This document shows positions 42,782-50,812 of a DNA stretch of 64,000 nt, piece after piece. How positions within the stretch are numbered: position 1 is the first letter of the stretch; every line of letters starts with the position of its first letter. The translations under genes were made by a program, and so were the position numbers. The notes beneath the pieces were generated by a model. It did not search any database. It saw only the letters and a list, made by a program, of their open reading frames with translations, and had not been told where the DNA came from. The stretch is from contig NZ_BBWK01000017.1 in the NCBI RefSeq assembly GCF_001463765.1, positions 62,001-126,000 on the forward strand, in the 5' to 3' direction. This DNA is from Aureimonas sp. AU4 (lineage in GTDB: Bacteria > Pseudomonadota > Alphaproteobacteria > Rhizobiales > Rhizobiaceae).

Positions 42782-43687
42782 TCAGACCACGAAGCGGGCG
42801 ACCTCTTCCGGCGAGGGGCGGCCGAGCGGCCAGCCGCGCTCCGCGAAACCGGCCGCGATGAGGTCGCGCGCCTGGTCGCGCAAAGGCTCGGTCTCGGCGA
42901 GGATCGTGCGGGCGCGCAGGAAGTCGAGGACGCGGTAGCGCGAGACCGGCGGCTGAAGGAAGACCTCGGGCGGGCCGGCCACGAGCTTGGCCCGGATCAC
43001 CGCCGACATCATGATCTGCGAGGCGCCGATCATGGCCTCCAGGGGGGTGGGCAGGAGCGAGGTGCCGGCCTCGGGTCCGCCGGTCACGTCGCAGGCGACG
43101 ACGAAGTCGCAGGTCCGCGCCACGACGTCGAAGGGCAACGGGTTCGCGATCCCGCCGTCCACCAGCACCCGCCCGCCCCGGCGCACCGGACGAAAGAGGC
43201 TCGGCAACGCGATCGACGCGCCCACCGCCGAGGCCGTGTCGCCCGTCTCGATGCTCAGTTCCTCGCCCTCATAGAAGCTCGTGGCCAGGACGCTGAGGCG
43301 GATCGGCATATGCTCGATCCGGGCCGGCACGCGCGCGGGCAGGAAGGCGGCGACGAGCCTCTCGGCGTTGAGCTGGCCGATCCGGAAGCCGCCGTCGGCC
43401 AGGAACTCGGCGAGCGAGGCGGGGCGCGAGTGCCACAGGCGGCCCGCCGCGATCCGGGGCGTCGCCAGCGCTTCCAGGACATGGGCGGTGATCTCGCGGG
43501 CGCTGAGGCCCGAGGCGTAGCCCGCCCCGATCAGCGCGCCGATCGAGGAGCCGGCGACGTGCGCGGGCCGGAGGCCGAGGTCGTCAAGCGCTTGGAGGAC
43601 GTGGAGATGGGCGATGCCCCGCGCGCCCCCGCCGCCGAGCGCGAGGCCGATGCGGGGCGGCGGCGGGGTGGCGCCGCCCTCACCCAT
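42782..43687 (-). CDS. Patatin-like phospholipase (RssA type)
   Basis: This is a 301-residue serine hydrolase. The oxyanion loop GGGGARG lies at residues 18-24, the nucleophile S48 is in GSSIG, and the catalytic Asp is D177 in VDGGIANPLP. It has no signal peptide and is therefore probably cytoplasmic. It precedes no obvious partner. The convergent topoisomerase gene ends three bases before it, and the M16 pair reads in the same direction just upstream, so the three may form one unit. Confidence 0.9.
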   Translation of the reverse strand: MGEGGATPPPPRIGLALGGGGARGIAHLHVLQALDDLGLRPAHVAGSSIGALIGAGYASGLSAREITAHVLEALATPRIAAGRLWHSRPASLAEFLADGGFRIGQLNAERLVAAFLPARVPARIEHMPIRLSVLATSFYEGEELSIETGDTASAVGASIALPSLFRPVRRGGRVLVDGGIANPLPFDVVARTCDFVVACDVTGGPEAGTSLLPTPLEAMIGASQIMMSAVIRAKLVAGPPEVFLQPPVSRYRVLDFLRARTILAETEPLRDQARDLIAAGFAERGWPLGRPSPEEVARFVV

Positions 43688-43705
43688 GGCTCCGGGGTCC
43701 CTGGC

Positions 43706-45031
43706 TCAGGCCCCTTCGGGGCCGACCGTGATGACGGTCGGGTCCACCGACAGGAGCTTGCGCGCGATGCGGCGCGCGTCGTCGATCGTCACGGCGTCGA
43801 TCAGCGCCTGGCGCCGGTCGATGTAGTCGGTGCCGAGGTTGTCGAGCTGGATCCCGACCAGCGTCGAGGCGATGGCGAGCGAGGAGGACAGGTTCTGCAC
43901 GGCGTAGGAGCCCTTCACGAAGGCCTTGGCGCTGTTCAGCTCCTCCTCGGTCGGCCCCTCTTCGGCCATGCGCTTCAGTTCCTGCCGGACCAGGGCGACG
44001 CTCTCGCTCGCCTTGTCGGAGCGGGTCGCCGTGGAGCCCGTGAGCAGCGCGGCGTGCTCGTAGTTGGCGAGCGAGGAGTTCGCCCCGTAGGCGAGGCCCC
44101 GCTTCTCGCGGATCTCCTGGTAGAGGCGCGAGGTGAAGGTGCCCCCGCCCAGCACGTGGTTCATGAGATAGGCGGCGAAGAAGTCGGGGTCGTCGCGCTT
44201 CACGCCGGGCAGAACGAACTGGATGCGGGTCTGGGGCAGATCGAGCGGAACGGCCACGACCTGGCCGGTCGCCGGGGCGATCTCGGGCACGGGGCGCAGC
44301 TTCGGGGTCGCGGCGAGCGGGCCGAAGACCTCGTCGAGCCGGGCGGCGAGTGCCTGCGCGCTGATCGCGCCCACCACGCCCACCACGAGGTTGCCGCGCG
44401 AGAAGGAGGTGCGGCGAAAGCGGTCGAGATCGGCCACCGTGATGGTCGGCACGGACTGGAGCGTTCCCTCGACGGGGCGCGAATAGGGATGGTTCGGGAA
44501 GACGGCGGTGCGGAAGGCGCGGCCCGCCAGCGTGCCGGGATCGTTCTCGTCGCCCCGGATGCCGGCCAGGATCTGGCCGCGGATGCGCTCCACCGGCTCC
44601 TCGTCGAAGCGCGGCTCGTTGAGCGACAGGCGCAGGAGGTCGAAGGCCTCGTCCTGCGTGTCGACGATGGTGCGGAAGTTGCCCGAGAAGTTGTCGAGCC
44701 CGGCGTCGAAGGAGAGGCTGACGCCGAGCTCGTCGAGCTTGCGCTGGAAGTCCTGGCTGCGGATGTCGCCCGCGCCCTCGTCGAGCAGTCCCGACAGGAG
44801 GTTGGCCGTGCCCTCGCGGTCCGGGTCGTCGCCGGTCGAGCCCGCGCCCTTGAAGGCGAAGCGCATGGCGATCAGCGGGTTGGTGTAGTCCTCCACGAGA
44901 AGCGCGTGGATGCCGCCGGGGCTCGTCACCTCCTGGATCGTGACGGCCTCGGCGACCGGGGCCGCGAGCAGGCCGCCCGCGAAGGCCACGATGCCGGAGA
45001 AGAGGGCGACGGGTCGAAGGATCGGGTTCAT
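43706..45031 (-). CDS. M16-family peptidase-like subunit, non-catalytic
   Basis: This 441-residue protein is exported, with a signal peptide MNPILRPVALFSGIVAFAGG ending near AEA at about residue 29. It has the two-lobed M16 fold, but where the zinc motif HxxEH should be it reads LLSGLLDEG, so it is not an active peptidase by itself. C-terminal-lobe blocks (NHVLGGGTFTSRLYQEIREKRGLAY) are intact. It follows the active M16 gene, and the pair probably forms a heterodimer. I prefer the ATG at 45031; a GTG at 45049 overlaps the previous stop (GTGA) and is possible. Confidence 0.87.
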   Translation of the reverse strand: MNPILRPVALFSGIVAFAGGLLAAPVAEAVTIQEVTSPGGIHALLVEDYTNPLIAMRFAFKGAGSTGDDPDREGTANLLSGLLDEGAGDIRSQDFQRKLDELGVSLSFDAGLDNFSGNFRTIVDTQDEAFDLLRLSLNEPRFDEEPVERIRGQILAGIRGDENDPGTLAGRAFRTAVFPNHPYSRPVEGTLQSVPTITVADLDRFRRTSFSRGNLVVGVVGAISAQALAARLDEVFGPLAATPKLRPVPEIAPATGQVVAVPLDLPQTRIQFVLPGVKRDDPDFFAAYLMNHVLGGGTFTSRLYQEIREKRGLAYGANSSLANYEHAALLTGSTATRSDKASESVALVRQELKRMAEEGPTEEELNSAKAFVKGSYAVQNLSSSLAIASTLVGIQLDNLGTDYIDRRQALIDAVTIDDARRIARKLLSVDPTVITVGPEGA

Positions 45032-45045
45032 CGAGGATCTCAGGG

Positions 45046-46554
45046 TCACGAGCGGGTATCGCCGACCGGCGCGGGCGGGGTGTTGGCCGGGGCCGGGACG
45101 CCGGCGGCGGCCGGCGAGCCCTCTTGTGCCTTGGCGTCGGCCTCGTCGGTCGCGCCGCCGGGCAGGAGGCGGCCCGTCACCGAGCGCTTCGCCTGAAGCA
45201 CCTTGCGCGCCGCCGCGTTCACCTCGTCGACGGTGACGGCCTCGATGCGCTGGGGCCAGCCGTCCACCTGTTCGATGGTCTGGCCGATCGAGATCGCCGC
45301 GCCGTAGCGGCGCGCCATCGCGGTCTGGCTGTCGGCGAGATAGATCAGACCCTTTCGCACGCGGTTCTTGGCCGCCTCCAGCTCATCCGCCGTCACGCCG
45401 TCCTTGAGGAGGCGCGCGACCTCTTCGTCGGTGGCCTTCTCGACGTCGGCCAGCGTCGCCTCGCCGCGCGGCGTGGCGTAGGTGACGAACTGGCCGTCGT
45501 CGATCGCCGTGCCCTGATAGGAGGCGCCGGTTCCGGCGGCGAGACCCTTCTCGACCACCAGCGCGCGATAGAGACGGCTCGTCGAGCCACCGCCTAAGAT
45601 GTCGGCCAGAAGATCCAGCGCCTCGGCCTCGCCCGGCTTGCCGTTCATCTCGGACGGGGCGAGGTAGACGGTCTGGACGCTCGGCTGGGTGACGCGCGGA
45701 TCGCTCAGGGACACCTCGCGCGCGGCGAGCGGCACGGGCTCCTGCGGGCGGATGCGGGGGCCCGGCTCGGCGCGGCGCTTGACCTGGCCGAAGGTGCGCT
45801 CGGCCATGCCGCGCACCGCCTCGGCGTCGACGTCGCCCGCGATCAGGAGCGTCGCGTTGTTGGGCGTGTAGTACTTGTCGTAGAAGCGGATCGCCTGGTC
45901 GCGCGACAGCGTCTCCATCTCCTGGCGCCAGCCGATCACGGGCGTGCCGTAGGGCGAGTTCTGGAACAGCGCGGCGTCGACCGCCTCGCCGAGCTGGGCG
46001 CCCGGCTGGTTGTCGACGCGCATGCCGCGCTCCTCCAGAATGACGTTGCGCTCGGGCAGCACGACCTCGTCGGTGAGGACGAGATTCTCCATCCGGTCCG
46101 CCTCGAAGCCCATCATGCGCTCCAGCGCCTCGACCGGCACCTGCTGGTAGTAGGCGGTGTAGTCGTAGGAGGTGAAGGCGTTCTCCTCGCCGCCGATCGC
46201 GGCCACCGCGCCCGAGAACTCGCCCGCCGGGTGGTTGCGCGTGCCCTTGAACATCAGGTGCTCGAGGAAGTGGGCGATGCCGGACTGGCCGCGCTCCTCG
46301 TCGGCCGAGCCGACCTTGTACCAGATCATCTGCGTGACCACCGGCGCGCGCCGGTCGGGCAGAACCACGACCTGGAGCCCGTTCTCCAGCGTGAAGGAGG
46401 TGATCGCGGGGCGCTTGGCCTCGGCCTGCGCGCGCTCGACGGCGGGCGCCGCGCCCGGCGGGGTCGGTGCCTCCTGCGCGCGGGCCGGTGACAGGGACAG
46501 GACGGCGAGAAGCGCCAGGAGGCAGACGCCGGAGCGCCGGGCGGAAACGGTCAT
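45046..46554 (-). CDS. M16-family zinc metallopeptidase, catalytic subunit
   Basis: This is a 502-residue periplasmic protease. A signal peptide ends near SPARAQ at about residue 26. The inverted zinc motif HFLEH (HxxEH) is followed by the distal glutamate in the NVILEERGMRVDN segment. The ATG at 46554 follows GAGGAAG; the open frame beyond it is not family-like. It is paired with the HxxEH-lacking subunit downstream, an arrangement seen for many bacterial periplasmic M16 peptidases. Confidence 0.92.
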   Translation of the reverse strand: MTVSARRSGVCLLALLAVLSLSPARAQEAPTPPGAAPAVERAQAEAKRPAITSFTLENGLQVVVLPDRRAPVVTQMIWYKVGSADEERGQSGIAHFLEHLMFKGTRNHPAGEFSGAVAAIGGEENAFTSYDYTAYYQQVPVEALERMMGFEADRMENLVLTDEVVLPERNVILEERGMRVDNQPGAQLGEAVDAALFQNSPYGTPVIGWRQEMETLSRDQAIRFYDKYYTPNNATLLIAGDVDAEAVRGMAERTFGQVKRRAEPGPRIRPQEPVPLAAREVSLSDPRVTQPSVQTVYLAPSEMNGKPGEAEALDLLADILGGGSTSRLYRALVVEKGLAAGTGASYQGTAIDDGQFVTYATPRGEATLADVEKATDEEVARLLKDGVTADELEAAKNRVRKGLIYLADSQTAMARRYGAAISIGQTIEQVDGWPQRIEAVTVDEVNAAARKVLQAKRSVTGRLLPGGATDEADAKAQEGSPAAAGVPAPANTPPAPVGDTRS

Positions 46555-46603
46555 CAAGCGGGATCTTCCTCGCGGGCAGCCGAAGACAATGGGTTCAGGG
46601 CCG

Positions 46604-46632
46604 ATATCGTGCGCCGCCCAGAAAGGCACCAA
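46604..46632 (-). promoter_or_regulatory. Candidate promoter of the M16 pair
   Basis: On the minus strand, TTGGTG (46632-46627) and CGATAT (46609-46604) are separated by 17 bases, 49 bases before the M16 start codon. The match to the consensus is moderate. Confidence 0.35.
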
Positions 46633-46662
46633 TTACGTTTTTGTAAGGGCTCGGGCCGCGCG

Positions 46663-47223
46663 TCACGCGGGGGCAAGGAAGCGCAGGCACGTTTCGCCCA
46701 TCGCGCGCTCGTCGAGAAGCTTCAGTCCCTCGACCGGCGTGAAGGGCGCGTCCAGCCCTTCCTCGAGGACGAGAACGGCCTCGGGGCCCAGCCATCCGCC
46801 CGAGACGAGCGCGGCGAGCGCCCCCTCGCCGAGCCGCCGGCCGTAGGGCGGGTCGAGAAGAACGAGGTCGAAGGCCTCGATCGTGCCGGCCGCCCCGAGG
46901 CGCGTGGCGTCGCGCCGCAGGATCTTGGTGCAGCCGTTGAGGCCGAGCGCCTCGCAGTTGGCGCGGATCAGGCCGCGCCCTTCCGCGCTCTCCTCGACGA
47001 AGACCGCGAAGCGGCCGCCGCGCGAGATCGCCTCGATGCCGAGCGCCCCGGTGCCCGCGAAGAGATCGAGGACGCGCGCGCCCTCGAACCGGACGCCCAT
47101 GCCGTGGACGAGGATGTCGAACAGGGCGCCGCGATGACGCTCCGAGGTCGGACGGATGGACGCGCCCGAGGGCGAGACCAACGGGCGCCCCTTGAGGGCG
47201 CCCGCCACGATGCGAAGCGTCAC
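46663..47223 (-). CDS. rsmD: 16S rRNA (guanine-966 N2)-methyltransferase
   Basis: This 186-residue Rossmann-fold methyltransferase acts on G966 of 16S rRNA during 30S assembly. Motifs are MTLRIVAGALKGRPLVSP at the N-terminus, VLDLFAGTGALGIEAISRG for S-adenosylmethionine binding, and LLDPPYG for the target base. It starts at GTG six bases after the pseudouridine synthase stop, so the two rRNA-modification genes are co-transcribed. Confidence 0.94.
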   Translation of the reverse strand: MTLRIVAGALKGRPLVSPSGASIRPTSERHRGALFDILVHGMGVRFEGARVLDLFAGTGALGIEAISRGGRFAVFVEESAEGRGLIRANCEALGLNGCTKILRRDATRLGAAGTIEAFDLVLLDPPYGRRLGEGALAALVSGGWLGPEAVLVLEEGLDAPFTPVEGLKLLDERAMGETCLRFLAPA

Positions 47224-47229
47224 GGGCCG

Positions 47230-49461
47230 TCAGCTCCGGTCGGAGCGTCCGCCGCCGCTCGGGCGGGGCCGCCCGGGTCCGGAGCGGGGACGATCGCCCC
47301 CGCCGCCCGAACGCGAGGGTCCCGAGCGCGGCGGACGGGAGGCCCGCTCGTCGCGCTCGCGCTGGCGGTCGGCGCGCTCCTGCTTCTTCTTCTCGCCCGT
47401 GGCGCGGGCGCCGGGCGCCATCCACACGTTGGCGGAACGGCGCGGCGCGTCCTTGGGCCGGCTCGAGCGCTTCTCCTCGCCGCCTTGTCCGCCGTCGCGG
47501 CTCTCGAAGCGGCGCGGGCGATCGCCGCCCTCGGCCCGGTCGCGCGGCGGGCGGTCGCCCTCGTCGCGGCCCGCCCCGAAGCGCGGCTTGTCGCCGAACT
47601 TGCGGCCCTCGCCGCGCCCGCCCTCGCGCGGACGCGTGTCGAGGCGACCCAGCGCGTCGGCGCGCTTGGCCTCGCCGAAGCGCTTGCGGTTGGGCCGCTC
47701 GCCGCCGAAGCTCATCCATTCCGAGCGCTCGGGCTTGCTCGCGCGCTCGGTCTTCTCCTCGCTCTCGACCGCCTCCTCGCGGCCCGGTCGCGCGGCGGCG
47801 ACGGGCTTGTTCGAGAAGGGGTTGAGGATCGGCGCGTCGAAGTCGGCGCCCGACTCCTCGATCAGGGTGGGCCCGAGCTGGTCGCGGAGCGTGCGCCCGT
47901 TGATCTCCTGCACCGCGCCCTCCTCCAGCTCGCCGAGCTGGAAGGGCCCGAAGCTCAAACGGATCAGCCGGTTCACCTCGAGGCCGAGATGCTGGAGGAC
48001 GCGCTTGACCTCGCGGTTCTTGCCCTCGCGAAGGCCGAGCGTCAGCCAGACGTTGTGCCCCTGCGTGCGGTCGAGGCTCGCCTCGATCGCGCCGTAGAAG
48101 ACGCCCTCCACCGCGATGCCCTGACGCAGCTCGTCGAGCCGCTCCTGCGTGATCTCGCCGTAGGCGCGCACGCGGTAGCGCCGCAGCCAGCCGGTGGACG
48201 GCAGCTCCAGGACGCGGGCGAGCCCGCCATCGTTGGTGAGAAGGAGCAGGCCTTCCGTGTTGATGTCGAGCCGCCCGACGGTGAGGACGCGCGGCATCTC
48301 GGCCGGCAGGCGATCGAAGACGGTCGCGCGCCCTTCCGGGTCGTGGTTGGTGGTGACGGTGCCGGCGGGCTTGTGGAACATCCAGAGGCGCGTGCGCTCG
48401 ATCGCGGGCAGCGGCTTGCCGTCGATCTCGATGCGGTCGCTCATCGTGACGTCGAGCGCGGGGGAATCGAGCTTGCGCCCGTTCACCGACACGCGCCCGT
48501 CGGCGATCATGCCTTCGGCGTCGCGGCGCGACGAGATGCCGGCGCGCGCCAGGCGCTTGGCGATGCGCATCGAGCCGTCGGCCGTGGCCTCCGCCGTGGC
48601 GGCGGGCGCCGCCGTGCGGCGCTCCGTGCGCGGGCGGCGCTCCGATCCGCCCTCCAGCGCGCTGGCGCGGCCCTGGCTGCCGCCCTCCTCGTGCGAGCGC
48701 TGACCGCGCGAGCGGTCGCGGCGCGGCTCATCGCCGGAGCGCTTGGGCGCCGAGCCGTCGGGCGAGCCGAACATGCCGCGCGAGCGCGGCACGAAGGACT
48801 TGCGCTCGCCGCCATCCCTCTCGCGCGCCTCGCGCGCACGGGACGCGCGGCGCTCGCCGCCCTCCCCGTCCTCGCGGCGAGGACGGAACGGGCGATCGCC
48901 CTGGCTGCGCGCGGGACGCTCGCCGCCGTCGTCGGAACGGTTGCGATAGGGGCGCGGCGCGTCGCCCTCCTGCCGGGGCGCCCGCTCGCGGAACGGCCGG
49001 TCGCCGCCGCCGCTGCGCTCGGTACGTTCCGTGCGCTCGCGGCGTGGGGCCTCCGCCGACCCGCCCGCTTCGGAGCGCGGCTTGAAGGAGCGGGGCTTGA
49101 ACGCGCGCTCGCCGCCCTCCGCGCGCGCGCCCTCGGTGCGCGGCTTGCGGAACGGACGCTCGGAGCGCTCGGCGCCCTCGGCCTGCGCCGGGCGGGCGCG
49201 GAACGGCTTGGCGCCACCCTCGCGGCTGCCGCCCCCGTCCCGGCTGCCGCCGGGCTTGCCGCCGCCGAAGCGCTTGCCTCCCTCGAAGCGCTTGGCTCCG
49301 TCGCCGCCCTTGGCGCCGCCGAAGCGCTTCGGACCGCCGGGTCCCCGGCCGCCGCCACCGCCGCCCGTCGGCCGTCCACCGCCGCTGCCGCCGCTGCCGC
49401 CGCGCGGACCCTTGCCCCTGCCGTTGCCGGAGCGGCCCGCGCCCCCGTTCTCGTCGCTCAT
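47230..49461 (-). CDS. rluB: RluB/RsuA-family pseudouridine synthase with long disordered arms
   Basis: This is a 743-residue protein whose enzyme core is of ordinary size. Residues 1 to about 295 are Gly/Arg/Ser-rich low complexity, with KRFGG- and RPFR-type repeats. The S4 RNA-binding domain starts near residue 298 (AKRLARAGISSRRDAEGMI). The catalytic segment is GRLDINTEGLLLLTNDGG, with D399. From about residue 545 to the end the sequence is again Arg/Gly/Asp-rich. RluB modifies U2605 of 23S rRNA in E. coli; the exact target here is assumed. The long basic arms probably bind RNA or ribosomes non-specifically. Confidence 0.88.
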   Translation of the reverse strand: MSDENGGAGRSGNGRGKGPRGGSGGSGGGRPTGGGGGGRGPGGPKRFGGAKGGDGAKRFEGGKRFGGGKPGGSRDGGGSREGGAKPFRARPAQAEGAERSERPFRKPRTEGARAEGGERAFKPRSFKPRSEAGGSAEAPRRERTERTERSGGGDRPFRERAPRQEGDAPRPYRNRSDDGGERPARSQGDRPFRPRREDGEGGERRASRAREARERDGGERKSFVPRSRGMFGSPDGSAPKRSGDEPRRDRSRGQRSHEEGGSQGRASALEGGSERRPRTERRTAAPAATAEATADGSMRIAKRLARAGISSRRDAEGMIADGRVSVNGRKLDSPALDVTMSDRIEIDGKPLPAIERTRLWMFHKPAGTVTTNHDPEGRATVFDRLPAEMPRVLTVGRLDINTEGLLLLTNDGGLARVLELPSTGWLRRYRVRAYGEITQERLDELRQGIAVEGVFYGAIEASLDRTQGHNVWLTLGLREGKNREVKRVLQHLGLEVNRLIRLSFGPFQLGELEEGAVQEINGRTLRDQLGPTLIEESGADFDAPILNPFSNKPVAAARPGREEAVESEEKTERASKPERSEWMSFGGERPNRKRFGEAKRADALGRLDTRPREGGRGEGRKFGDKPRFGAGRDEGDRPPRDRAEGGDRPRRFESRDGGQGGEEKRSSRPKDAPRRSANVWMAPGARATGEKKKQERADRQRERDERASRPPRSGPSRSGGGGDRPRSGPGRPRPSGGGRSDRS

Positions 49462-49556
49462 GATCGCTTTTGCTCTTGGAAACCGTTTGGGCGACGCATA
49501 GCAAACTCGCGTCGCCGCTTGTGAAGGAAAATGGATTGCACGCCGCCGGTTCCCTG

Positions 49557-49985
49557 ATGGACGAGGCCCTGGAGGAGGCGCGACGCGCCGCCGAGCGGGG
49601 CGAGACGCCGGTGGGCGCCGTGGTGGCGGAGGGAACGCGCATCGTGGCGCGGGCCGGCAACGAGACACGCGCGCGGCTCGACCCGACCGCCCACGCGGAA
49701 ATCCTGGCGATCCGACGCGCCTGCCGCGCGGTCGGATCGGAGCGCCTGCCGGGCCTCGATCTCTACGTGACGCTGGAGCCCTGCGCCATGTGCGCGGGCG
49801 CCATCTCGTTCGCCCGGATCCGGCGCCTCTACTTCGGGGCGGACGATCCCAAGGGCGGCGCCGTGGACTGGGGCCCGCGCTTCTTCGCTCAAGCCACCTG
49901 CCACCATGCCCCGGAGGTCTACGGCGGGATCGGCGAGAGCGAGAGCGCCCGGATGCTGCGCCGCTTCTTCGCCGAGCGGCGCTAG
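49557..49985 (+). CDS. tadA: tRNA-specific adenosine deaminase
   Basis: This is a 142-residue zinc deaminase that makes inosine at the wobble position of tRNA-Arg(ACG). The zinc site is H46-A-E48 plus PCAMC (C76, C79), with E48 as proton shuttle. The start is uncertain. The ATG at 49557 matches the family N-terminus, but a TTG at 49536 has a better Shine-Dalgarno sequence (AAGGA) and would add seven residues. It is divergent from the pseudouridine synthase. Confidence 0.93.
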   Translation: MDEALEEARRAAERGETPVGAVVAEGTRIVARAGNETRARLDPTAHAEILAIRRACRAVGSERLPGLDLYVTLEPCAMCAGAISFARIRRLYFGADDPKGGAVDWGPRFFAQATCHHAPEVYGGIGESESARMLRRFFAERR

Positions 49986-49995
49986 CGGGCGGACA

Positions 49996-50664
49996 TCAGA
50001 ACGGCCAGAGCTTGCCGAGCTTCGAGGCGATCGTGCCCGTGCCCTTGGCGCGACGCTCCTTGACCTCCTCGTCGGTGCCCTGTTCGCCGACCGGAGCTGT
50101 GGCGGCGGGCGCGCGGTAGGCGAGCGGCGGCTCGGACAGGTAGCGGCGCACCTCGGGCGAGCCCTGCTTGCCGACCGAGGCGCGCTCGGCGACGGCCAGA
50201 CGCTGCCCCGCCATGGTGCGCGGGTCCACCCAGTTGTTCTCGACCTCCGTGCGACGCCCGACGTCGGAGCGGGCGGCGGCCGAGCGGCGGCGCAGGTCGG
50301 CGGGATCGACGCCCTCCTTCTGCGAGGTCGCGAAGGCGACCGGCAGCGGCTGCTCGCTCGTGTCCGGGGCGGCGGCGAAGAGCCGGCCGCGCCGTGCCTC
50401 GGGCGATTCCGGCAGGCTCGGATCGCTCGAGGCCGGCTCGCGCGGCGGCGGCAGGGTGCCGACGGTCTTCGGCTTCACCAGCTCGGCGCGCGGCGTGTAG
50501 TCGATGCGCGGCGCGTTGGTGGAGCCGAGCGCGACGACGTTGTCGAGGTCGTTGAAGAGCTGCTGCCCCTGGCTGACGCCCGTGCCGTAGGTCGGCCCCA
50601 TGCAGCCGGCGAGCGTCAGGACCGAGGCGCAGGCCAGCGCGGCGCGGATGGCGTTCGAGGTCAT
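49996..50664 (-). CDS. Predicted lipoprotein, function unknown
   Basis: This 222-residue protein has a lipoprotein signal peptide with lipobox LAGC near residue 21 (VLTLAGCMG), so it is probably anchored in a membrane facing the periplasm. The rest is Pro/Ala/Arg-rich with no domain I recognise. An NWVDPRTMAGQ-like block near residue 145 looks conserved in character. GAGGGGAAG precedes the ATG. It follows ileS in the same direction after a strong hairpin and converges on tadA. Confidence 0.72.
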   Translation of the reverse strand: MTSNAIRAALACASVLTLAGCMGPTYGTGVSQGQQLFNDLDNVVALGSTNAPRIDYTPRAELVKPKTVGTLPPPREPASSDPSLPESPEARRGRLFAAAPDTSEQPLPVAFATSQKEGVDPADLRRRSAAARSDVGRRTEVENNWVDPRTMAGQRLAVAERASVGKQGSPEVRRYLSEPPLAYRAPAATAPVGEQGTDEEVKERRAKGTGTIASKLGKLWPF

Positions 50665-50774
50665 GCGGCTTCCCCTCACGAGCGGCACCCTTCCCCCTGG
50701 AACAGGTGCGCCGAATCTCTATATGGCCGCCGTTCCATGACAATCCGGCGATTTTGCGGGCGAGTCCTATCGCG

Positions 50775-50805
50775 TCCGGCGCCCGGCTGTCCACCGGGCG
50801 CCGGA
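50775..50805 (-). terminator. Hairpin after ileS
   Basis: TCCGGCGCCCGG and CCGGGCGCCGGA form a perfect 12-bp stem with a seven-base loop, beginning eight bases beyond the ileS stop codon. There is no T tract on the ileS-reading strand, so it may stop transcription weakly or stabilise the message. Confidence 0.55.
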
Positions 50806-50812
50806 GCTGGGC

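Noticed and set aside
48540-49440. A repeat or CRISPR-like array in the pseudouridine synthase gene
   Set aside because: The short GC-rich repeats are irregular in length and spacing and encode the continuous Gly/Arg-rich arm of one protein.
46609-49524. A 971-codon open frame antisense to rsmD and the pseudouridine synthase
   Set aside because: It is Ala/Arg-rich shadow sequence made by the Gly/Arg-coding low-complexity arms. No start signal or family match was seen.
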